DNA of 20,627 nucleotides from Anaeromyces robustus (Eukaryota; Neocallimastigomycota; Neocallimastigomycetes; Neocallimastigales; Neocallimastigaceae), in contig MCFG01000636.1 in NCBI GenBank assembly GCA_002104895.1, forward strand, positions 1 through 20,627, in the 5' to 3' direction. The notes below the pieces were generated by a model. That model saw nothing but the letters and a program-made list of their open reading frames with translations, did not search any database and was not told the DNA's origin. A program made the translations under genes and the position numbers. This document shows, piece after piece, positions 12,148 through 20,627 of the stretch. Position 1 is the stretch's first letter. Each line of letters begins with the position of its first letter.

Positions 12148-12255
12148 ATATTTAAAATATTTTAATTATTGAAAATGCATATTTATTAAATATTATTGAT
12201 AATATTTAAAATATTTTAATTATTGAAAATGCATATTTATTGAATATTATTGATA
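12148..12255. repeat. 54-bp tandem duplication
   Basis: A unit starting ATATTTAAAATATTTTAA and containing GAAAATGCATATTTATT occurs twice head to tail, at 12148-12201 and 12202-12255. One clear difference is seen, ATTAAAT against ATTGAAT. High identity suggests a recent local duplication. Confidence 0.9.
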
Positions 12256-13455
12256 ATATATTTTATATTTCTTTTTCGTATTTTCTTTTCGTTATGCATA
12301 TATATATTTATTAAATTTATTTATTTATTTATTTATTTATTTATTATTTATTTATTTATTTAATAATAAAATAGAAAAATTTAAATAATAAAATCTTTTG
12401 AAACAGTATAATTTTGAATTTAATTTTTTTAAATATATTTTTTAATTTTTTATTATTGATATTATTATAAATTTGTTTTTATCTTTGTTTTTGTTGTTGC
12501 TTTATCTTCTCTTTTTATATTTCCATAATAAAAAAAAAATTTAAAATATATATGTATATTAAATGTTTACTTCTTAAATAATTAGGGTTGATGTAATTAT
12601 ATTATGATTAAAAATGTATTAATAAACATTTATCATCTTTAATATATCATATATTAATTATAATTTGAAATAATATTTTTTTATAGTATTATAAAATATA
12701 TTTTTATTATAAATAATAAATTTATTATCAAATAATATAATATAAATTTATTATTTATCTAATAATTTGAAATTATTTATTTGAAATTTCATCGTCATAT
12801 TTAATCATCTTTTATAATTGGTTTTATTATTTTTATGATTGGTATTATTAAATATTATGTTATCATATGTAAAGATTCATAAGTAATATTATATATATCA
12901 TAAAAATTTAAAATAAGAAAGAAAGAAAAAAAAAATTACATTATAAATAATTTAGATTTTGATTCCTTTTTTTTTTTTACTTCTTTTTTTTTTTTTTTTT
13001 TTTTTTTGAACTTTTAAAAACAAAAAAAATTTCCTTTGGATATTTAAAATATTAAAAAATAATAATTATGAAAAAATGAAAACTATAATTTTTATTATAT
13101 TATATGATTACTTTATTATAATATTATTATAATATTAATTATTTAGATAATTAAGTATGAATAATAATATATATATTAATAAATAGATGAGTATATATTA
13201 ATAAATATAATTAATATATTATTATTATTAATACTTATAAATATATAAAATATTTATATATATTATAATTATTCTTATTTTTTTATTTAATAGTTTTGTT
13301 CATTTATATATATATATAAATTATTATTACAATATTATTCTTAATATATACTACATTAATTAATTTAATAAAAGTATTATTTTATTTCAATCTATTATTT
13401 AATAAATATAATATAAAGTTATTATAATTAAAATATATATATTATTATTATAATA

Positions 13456-13469
<14 letters not shown>

Positions 13470-13522
<53 letters not shown>

Positions 13523-13524
13523 TT
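13470..13524. repeat. (TTTA) tetranucleotide tract
   Basis: About 13 to 14 TTTA units, a shorter relative of the long tract at 7319-7584. Confidence 0.9.
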
Positions 13525-14045
13525 TCTAATATCATTAATAAATAATTAATTGTTTATATAATATATATTATAATTATATATAATATAATAAATTAAATAA
13601 ATCTTACAAAAAATATATTATAAAATATATCAAATATAAAAAAAAAAAAAAAACTAAACTTTAATATAATCATTTTTTATCACCATTTTTAATAATATAA
13701 TAATAAGAAATTATTTATAATTAATTACACTATAATATATAATAATTTATATATTACATATATTACAATATATTTATTTCTTATACTTTTTCACCATAAT
13801 TAATCAAATTTGTTTTACTTTTTTTTTTATTATTATTATTATTTGAAATTATATTAAGAATATACTTTAAATTATTCGACATATATTAAAATAATATATT
13901 TAGTAATATATGATTAATATATTAATAATTATATTAATCTTATATATAATAAATGATTGGATAATATATTACAATAAATTATATATAAAAATTCCTTAAA
14001 TTTTTTTTAATATATTTAATTAAAAATATTAAAAGAAGTTAAACC

Positions 14046-14079
<34 letters not shown>

Positions 14080-14143
14080 CAAGATAAATATAATGTTAAT
14101 TTAAAAAAAAACTAGCCACGTTTATTTGGTTTAAAAAATATAT

Positions 14144-14175
14144 GATGGAGGTGCATTTCGAAAACTTGTATTTCG
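14144..14175. repeat. left inverted repeat, 32 bp
   Basis: Reverse complement matches 14788-14819 at 30 of 32 positions, the mismatches being one transition and one transversion. Contains GTGCATTTCGAAAACTTG. Confidence 0.85.
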
Positions 14176-14787
14176 TAAAAGTGCATTTCGGAAAAAATGG
14201 CGCATTATAATGTAATAAATAAATAAATTAATAAATAAATTATAAAATAAATAAATTATGAAGTAAATAAATTATTAAATAATAATAAATAAATTAATAA
14301 TAAAAAATTAATAAAAATAAATAAATAATAAATAAATTAATAAATAAATAAATAATAATAAATAAAATTAAATAAAAAATAAATAAATTTAATTATAAAT
14401 TAATCAATATTATAAATATAAAAGTATTTATTATTAAAAATATTTAAAATCAAATTGATTGATACTTAAATTAACCATTTTTTATACGATTTTTATATTC
14501 TAATATAAATTTCTTATTTATTTTTAATTCTTGAAATTTTATTCTTCTCTTTTAATAATGTATTAGTATACTTAATAAATAACAATTGAAATATGCTGTT
14601 AATAATTATTATTAATCATAAATTAGCGAATAATTTTTTATTTTATTATTATATATTAAAATGTAATTGTGTATACTTTATATTTTTGAATAAAACTTTA
14701 AAGTATAAATTATTAATAAAAAAATAAATTAAGATATCAATATCAAAATCATATATATTTTAACAGTATTTTATTTAAAAATGTTTT

Positions 14788-14819
14788 CGAAATACAAATT
14801 TTCGAAATGCACCACCATC
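14788..14819. repeat. right (inner) inverted repeat, 32 bp
   Basis: Contains TTTTCGAAATGCACCACC, the inverted partner of the left repeat. A second related tract, GCAAAATACAACACTC, follows directly and looks like a decayed extra copy. Confidence 0.85.
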
Positions 14820-15074
14820 GCAAAATACAACACTCTAATAAATAATAATAATTAGGTCAGGCATTCTTATTAATACCTTTATAATAAAAAATAAAATAAA
14901 AAGAGTAAATATTTTTTTTAATGTTTAAAAAAAAATGTTTTCTTTTTTTTTATATTTAAAAAATAAAACATTTATTTAATTATTAATTATTTATTATTTC
15001 TTTATTTATTATTTTATTTATTATTAATTTTTTTTAAAAAAAATGTTTTTTTATTTTTTATTTTGTTTTAATTT

Positions 15075-15338
15075 ATTCGCCAAATTTTTGGTGGCTTTTA
15101 TATTTACGTCATAAAATATCAACACAATTATTATTAACGCCATAAATTAAATATATGGCTTTAAAAATATTGTAGAAATAAGCCACAAAACAATGACACA
15201 ATTGCATATACGCCCCACGTAATTATACGTGACTTAAAAATTTTTGCAAATTGCAACTTTATTTATTTAATTAATTATTATTTATTTATTTAATTTTTAA
15301 TGAAATTAAGTGGCTTTAAATAAAAAATATTCAAGCCA
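15075..15338. other. cluster of short G+C-containing hairpins
   Basis: Short inverted pairs crowd together here. GCCATA (15139-15144) pairs with TATGGC (15154-15159). CACGTA (15216-15221) pairs with TACGTG (15226-15231) across ATTA. TGGCTT at 15092, 15156 and 15311 has partners AAGCCA at 15180 and 15333. This fits subterminal repeats of a DNA transposon or a folded transcript. Confidence 0.5.
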
Positions 15339-15342
15339 TTTT

Positions 15343-15390
15343 ACGAAATACAAGTTTTTTAAATACAAATTTTCGAAATGCAACTCTCCC
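15343..15390. repeat. third copy of the terminal motif, same orientation as 14788
   Basis: Contains CGAAATACAAGTTTT and then AAATACAAATTTTCGAAATG. The AAATACAA part is doubled relative to the other two copies. Confidence 0.75.
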
Positions 15391-18300
15391 AAATATATAT
15401 ATATTATATTATTTAAATACTTTTGTTCTTTTTGTTTTTTTTAATACATTTTTTATAAAAAAAAAAGTAAAACAAAATGAAATAAAATGAAATAAAATAA
15501 TAATAATAATAACAATAATAATAACAATTATTATTATTATTATTATTAAAAAACGTAATGATATAAATTATTTATATAAATAATTAGTCATACGTATTAA
15601 ATCTAAGTATTACATATTACATATTTTACATAAAAAAATTTTTTATGTGTGCATGGTTAAATGCCGTTAAATTGTTTTTTTTTTTTTTTTTTCATGAGTA
15701 AAATTTTATAAGAATTATATATATTTATTATATAGTTTTCTTAATAATAAATAATAAATTAATTATTATTTAAAATTTATATAAATTTGTATATAATAAT
15801 ATGTAATAATATAAATATAAATATATAATATAATATAATATAAAAATATCATATTATAACATAATACATAATTATTAATTATTGTAATACAATATAAAAT
15901 ACAAGAAAAAATAATTGTTAATTTTATATTAAAAAGTCCAAGATTTTTTTTTTTTTTTTTTTTATTTGTTATAATGGAGAAAATGAAAATAGAATGGTAA
16001 ACAATTGATATATATATTATATATTGTTAATATATTATGTATTTAATTTTATTTATATTGTAATATATTTTATTATATTATATATTTATATTATTAAATA
16101 TTAAAATTTTTATTATTAGTAAATTCTAATGAATTACTTAATATTATAAAAATTTTTTTTTAAAAAATTTAAAGTCTCATTAAAATGACAGCTAAGAATT
16201 AAAAAAAATTAATATATTACAATATATTAAAATATATTTATTAATAAATAATTTAATATACTATTAAATTATTTATTAATAAATAAAATTTTTATGAATC
16301 TTAGCATAAAAAGAACCTCTCACATAAAAAAAAAAAAAAAACGAAGAAGGTTAGAAAAATAATAAAATAAAGGTTAGAACAATATATATAGGTTCTTTTA
16401 ATAATTATTTCAAGAAAATAAAATAAAAAAGTATATATTTAATATTAATATATTGTTTTGTTTTATTAATTATTAATTTTTTTCATTTACTTTAATATTA
16501 TTATAATGAATATTAATGGTTAATTTTCATTCTTTTATGTATTAATTATTAGTTTTTTCTTTGTATATAAGAAATTTTTTTTTTATTATTTTATAAAAGT
16601 TTAATACAATATAAAATATTAAACTATTATAAACATCATTTTTATGATTATAATTAAAATTAAATCTATATGAATAACAAAATATAAAATACAATATAAC
16701 AATGTACATACAGAATTAGTAATCATATTGAAATTTATATCTATTTTGTTATTTTATAGTTACAGTAATAATAATAATAATAATAATAATTATAATAATT
16801 TCTAAATTAAAACATTGTTATTATATGATCTTTTTTTTTATTTTTATTTTATTTTTTCTTTTTCGGTATAAGGAAATTAATTTATGAGTAATATCATCTA
16901 GGTTATTAATATGATTTTATATGTAATACAATACATATAATATATAAAATAAAATAAGATAAAATAAAATATAATAAAAATGTTTATTAATATAACCTAC
17001 ATATTTTTTTTTTATAATCATATTATTATGAGATATTTATAAATAAATAAATAAATAAATAAATATATATATATAAAGATTAATTTATATTTATTTATTT
17101 ATCTATTTATCTATTTATCTTTTATTATTACTATTATTATTAATGATAATAAATGTTTTATTTTCACAATCTTATTTTGATTTAGATTTATATGATAATA
17201 GTAAAATATAAATTTTTTTTTTTTTTTTTACAATTTTTTAAAAATATTGATATTTATTATGACATTATTTATTATGTGTACATTATTAATATATTAAATA
17301 ATATTATATTTAGGAGTCAATTATATCATAACAATTTATTTATAATTTTTTTTTTTTTTCAATTTGTATGTTTATGACATGTCCTAAATGTTTTAATTAA
17401 TTTAATTAATTAATTATGAATAATTTGATTAATCATAGTCATTTTTCATAAAATAATGTTATGTATAAGTTTAATGAGTTAAAAAAGATTTTATTATTTT
17501 ATATACAAAAGATTAATAATAAAAATAATACCTTTTACATTTTTTATTTTTTTTATTATTAAAGATAATAAAACAAAAAAATACTCATTTATTATTAATA
17601 ATTATATATATATATTATATATTTAATTCATATTCATTTTTATTTTTTAGTTTAATTGTTACAATTTTTAAACCTTTTTTTTTATTATATTATTTAAAAA
17701 TTTTTAAATATTAGATATAAAATAAAATAAAATATAATATATTATGTATATTAATAATATATTAAGTAATTATATTCTCAATATAAACATAATATATTAT
17801 ACATATATATAATTTATTTTTGTACATTTTATAAATATAAATGAATAAATAAAGGAATGAAGAATAACTAATTTAACTAATTAAATAAATAAATAACCGT
17901 CAAGTATATTAAAAAAAAAAAAAAAATCATTTTTCAATAACTTATTATTAATAATAATTTATATTATGGTAATAATAAAAAGTAAAAGGGTAAAAAAGAA
18001 AAGAATATAAGTAAAATAAAAAATCAAAAAAAAGGGAAAAAAGAAAAAGAAAAAGAAATAGAATTAGTAGTTTAATCTCTTATGATGATAAAGAAAAAAA
18101 CAATTTTTTTTTTTTTTATATTATGATGAAAAAATTAAAAGTATTCTTTATATATTCGTTTATATAGAATTTTTTTTATTTAGTATTATATATATATATA
18201 TAAAAAAAAAAAAACAAAAAAGATAAAAAATTTATGATTATCTATGTATATATTATATTTTATATACTTTTTCTTTCTTTTTTTTTTTTGAATTTTTTGT

Positions 18301-18771
18301 TATTTAATTATTTTTTGTTATTATTACTTTAGTATTAAATTTTTATTATTATTACTTTTTTTAATAAATAAAAAAACTATATTTAAAAAAACTTTTTTTT
18401 TTTCTTTAATTTTTTTATTGTGTATGTTTTATATATATATTTATTTTATTAATACAAATAATAATATATTTAAAAAAAAAAAAAAAAGTTATTGTTATTA
18501 ATTATTTTATCCTCTATTTTTTTTTATAATTTTTTATAATACCTTTTCTTTAATTTTATTTTATTTTATTTTATTTTATTTTATTATAGAAGATAAAATA
18601 ATTTATTTAATTTAATGTTTTATTTTTTTTTATATTAGTATTTTTTTTGTTTTATTTTATTTTATTTTATTTTATTTTATTTTGTTTTAATTGATTTATT
18701 TTTATGAATATATAATAAGTTATATATTTATATTTAAATAATTTAATAAATAAGAAAATATATTTTATAAT
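15391..18771. other. A/T-rich intergenic spacer between the two VTC1-type genes
   Basis: No gene visible on either strand. It contains a near-perfect palindrome (16191-16305), T-runs near 15677-15692 and 15946-15963, TAAA repeats near 17040-17065, TCTATTTA repeats near 17095-17120, a purine-rich stretch at about 17980-18065 and TTTTA repeats at 18554-18595 and 18655-18683. The last part is the downstream flank of the gene ending at 18772. An AATAAA on the minus strand at 18700-18695 is a possible but weak polyadenylation signal. Confidence 0.8.
16191..16305. repeat. 23-bp perfect palindrome nested in an outer inverted repeat
   Basis: The left arm 16235-16257 and right arm 16263-16285 are exact reverse complements around ATACT. 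Further out, GCTAAGA at 16191-16197 is mirrored by TCTTAGC at 16299-16305, with A/T-rich sequence between that only partly pairs. The outer pair has real G+C content, so the whole 115-bp block may be a small fold-back element. Confidence 0.7.
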
Positions 18772-19531
18772 TTAAACGGCTTGAGCAGCTTTTTGTGCAT
18801 CTTTATTTAGCTTACTTATAGTATAAGTATATAATTCATAACGATGTCTGTAAGTAAGGTAAAGGTTAAGAACAACAGTTGGAACCATGAAACCAATTAA
18901 AACATATGGTCCATATTTATCATCATATGGTCCAGCATCTTTTCTACGAATCATTCTTAATCTTCTTTCATATTGTACAAGTGCATAAGTCATGAAAATA
19001 ACACCAACTGAACTGAATACAGCACCACCAACTCTTGATAAAGTATCACCAAAAGCTATTATTTATTATTATTATTATTATTATTTTAAAGATTGATATT
19101 ATAATTATGTTTTATCATATTTTATTTTTTAAATTATAATTATATTTATAATAAATATAAATAGTATATAGAAATATTATAAACATTGAATATATTATAT
19201 ATTTTATATGAAATATAAAAATAATATTAGTTATAGGAATTTATTGTATTTTTATTTTTATTTGCTTTTTTTTTTTTTTTTTATATTTATTTTTATATTT
19301 ATTTTTTTATTTATTTATTCTTTATTGTTTTATAAAATACTGTAACTTACCTAATATAGTTAAAGATAAACCAGCTATAAGAACTGAAGTATATGTCCAT
19401 GATAAAAATGTTCTTTCATTAGCAAAGTATACCTTTGGTTCTACACGAAGTGGTACAGCAATTGGTTTATTTGGACCAGTATGAATAATACCAGCTGTTG
19501 ATATTCCAAATACCTTAGAGAAATCTGGCAT
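18772..19531 (-). CDS. VTC1: VTC1, vacuolar transporter chaperone subunit 1 (spliced)
   Basis: Exon 1 is 19531-19351 (181 nt) and exon 2 is 19055-18772 (284 nt). Joined, they give 154 residues ending in TAA. The start is firm: a stop lies two codons upstream in frame and ATG follows [22 protein letters not shown] at residues 29-45 is the Vtc1/DUF202 signature. Helix 1 is about 46-62, helix 2 about 70-89 and helix 3 about 111-129. Between helices 2 and 3 lies [15 protein letters not shown] (96-110), matching the basic then GPYDD motif of yeast Vtc1. Lys33, Glu39 and Arg40 match yeast Lys24, Glu30 and Arg31, on the membrane-entry side of the polyphosphate path. In fungi Vtc1 assembles with Vtc4, which carries the catalytic tunnel domain, and Vtc2 or Vtc3; neither partner is in this window. 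A C-terminal tail of about 25 residues, rich in Lys, Ala and Gln, extends past the yeast end. No regulatory site can be picked out in the A/T flank. Confidence 0.93.
19056..19350 (-). other. intron of VTC1 (295 nt, phase 1)
   Basis: The donor is a consensus GTAAGT and the acceptor is AATAG on the minus strand. Joining TTA G to CT TTT GGT gives Leu-Ala-Phe-Gly and restores the frame through [10 protein letters not shown], which matches the loop after helix 1 in Vtc1. Unspliced, the frame stops nine codons later. It contains an (ATT)n run next to the acceptor, so array length sets the distance from branch point to splice site. No strong branch-point match stands out. Confidence 0.93.
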
Positions 19532-20477
19532 TTTTTACTGATTTATTATATTTATTAATAAAATTAAAGAAAAACATTTATAATAATAACATTTTAGTTT
19601 TATTATTTTACGCATATATATATATTATAAAATAAAATAAAATAAATTAAATAAATGAAAAAAAAAAACAATAATATTAATATATTATATTTAATGTGTT
19701 TATTAGTTATATATTGATGAGATGTTGGATTATAATTTATGAGATGGATTTGGATTATAATTTAATTTTTATTATTTAATAAAATTTGATTTTATTTCAT
19801 TATTGATTTAATTATTTTTTATATCATTTTTTATGTATTCAAAATAAATTTGGAAAATATTGATTTATATATAATATTATTAATATTTTTTCATTTGTAA
19901 TTATATAAAGATTAAAAAGAAAAAAAAAAGATTAGATATATATTAAAAAAAATGATATATACTTTATATATATAATTTTTTATTTAGCTATTTAGTTTTT
20001 TAAGGTATATTATTAATAATTGTCTTTTGCTTATATTATTTAATATTCTCAAATATAAAGTAATATAATTAATTATTTAAAATTTATCTCTAATAAATTT
20101 CCTTTTTTTCTCTTTTTTTAAAGTTATTTTTGAAAAAAAAAAAAAAAAAAAAGAAGAAAAATTAAAATAAAAAAAAATTTATATTATATTTTATATAATA
20201 AATAATAATAATAAATAATAAATAATAAATAATAAATAATAAATAATAATAATAATAATAATGAAAATTTTATTATATTAAATAATAAATATACATTAAT
20301 ATATTAAATATTTATTAATTAAAGTTTGTTAAAAAAAAAAAAAATACGAAGCAAATTCTTGTTAATAAAAAGCCTTAAACTATATTTTTATGGTTATTTA
20401 TTTATTTCAAATATTTATTACTTATTATTTATTATAATATATATTAATTTATAATAAAATATTGGAATTTCTTGATA

Positions 20478-20527
<50 letters not shown>

Positions 20528-20627
20528 TAAATACAAATTAATAAAAAAATAATAAATAATAATTAATATATAATTTATAATATATATAATAAATAATATA
20601 TAATAATAATAAAAGAAAATAGTTTTT
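19532..20627. other. A/T-rich 5' flank of VTC1
   Basis: No other gene visible. The promoter of VTC1 must lie here, but no distinct site is recognisable. GAGATGTTGGATTATAATTTAT and a related GAGATGGATTTGGATTATAA form a short imperfect direct repeat near 19719-19760. Microsatellites: AATAAAT-type at about 20200-20260 and (ATT)n at 20480-20524. Confidence 0.75.
20480..20524. repeat. (ATT) trinucleotide tract
   Basis: About 15 ATT units without visible interruption. Confidence 0.9.

Larger units (their letters stand above)
11826..14143. other. A/T-rich intergenic spacer upstream of the VTC1-like gene
   Basis: No gene visible on either strand. The part next to 11825 must contain the promoter, but I see no distinct element in the A/T background. 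It includes a 54-bp tandem duplication (12148-12255), TTTA repeats near 12310-12360 and 13470-13524, a long T-run near 12985-13007 and an A-run of about 30 near 14050-14079. Confidence 0.8.
14144..15390. mobile_element. candidate non-autonomous inverted-repeat element (MITE-like)
   Basis: The left end at 14144-14175, built around GTGCATTTCGAAAACTTG, recurs in inverted orientation at 14788-14819 with 30 of 32 bases matching. It recurs again, more diverged and with an insertion of about 11 bases, at 15343-15390. The shared core is TTTCGAAATGCA with CGAAATACAA beside it. A further TGCATTTCG lies at 14182-14190 and a degraded copy at about 14820-14836. The interior has no open frame and is A/T-rich, apart from a hairpin-rich part at 15075-15338. 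Either the element runs 14144-14819 with a neighbour copy, or it runs 14144-15390 with an internal copy. No clear target-site duplication is visible at either boundary, so the superfamily is not assigned. Confidence 0.6.

Noticed and set aside
17192-17377. Plus-strand open frame rich in Phe, Ile and Tyr
   Set aside because: Composition is what A/T spacer gives; no motif, no G+C rise and no splice partners seen.
18695-18700. AATAAA polyadenylation signal of VTC1
   Set aside because: The hexamer is expected many times by chance at this base composition, so it is not listed as a separate feature.
18772-18993. Exon 2 of VTC1 taken as a separate 73-residue gene starting at Met
   Set aside because: The frame is open and homologous upstream of that Met to an AG acceptor at 19056-19057, and it joins exon 1 precisely.

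Overview
This is an extremely A+T-rich eukaryotic window with two recognisable genes. Both are on the minus strand, and both become visible only when short open reading frames are joined across introns. Their exons are about one third G+C (59 of 181 bases in one exon, by hand count), against roughly a tenth in the surrounding DNA. Low gene density, GT-AG introns of about 300 bp, long A/T homopolymers, long ATT and ATTT microsatellites and fungal-type VTC proteins fit an anaerobic gut fungus (Neocallimastigomycota) best. Dictyostelium is a weaker alternative because its genes are usually packed more closely and its introns are shorter. The assignment is inference, since no rRNA or other marker gene is present.

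Layout. Positions 1-3240 are less A/T-extreme than what follows and carry short, broken coding-like traces (about 230-920 and 2829-3237) that look like an old decayed element or pseudogene of unknown family. Positions 3240-5924 are A/T-rich spacer with a perfect 19-bp hairpin and several telomere-like CCCTA motifs. Positions 5925-6568 hold a minisatellite embedded in (ATT)n. Positions 7319-7584 are an almost pure run of about 66 TTTA units. Positions 9110-9422 are a compound AAT array. A spliced VTC1/DUF202-like gene lies at 11108-11825. Positions 14144-15390 look like a non-coding inverted-repeat element (MITE-like), and 16191-16305 holds a 23-bp perfect palindrome. A second, more canonical VTC1 gene lies at 18772-19531. 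The rest is microsatellite-rich spacer in which I see no gene.

Function. Vtc1 is the small three-helix membrane subunit of the vacuolar transporter chaperone complex, which makes polyphosphate from ATP and moves it into the vacuole or acidocalcisome. The gene at 18772-19531 keeps the typical family motifs. The gene at 11108-11825 is a divergent relative with changed motifs and a longer first loop. Their introns fall at different places, so they are not a recent tandem duplication. The two-gene DUF202 pair is the most biologically interesting content, and the inverted-repeat element is the most interesting non-coding structure.
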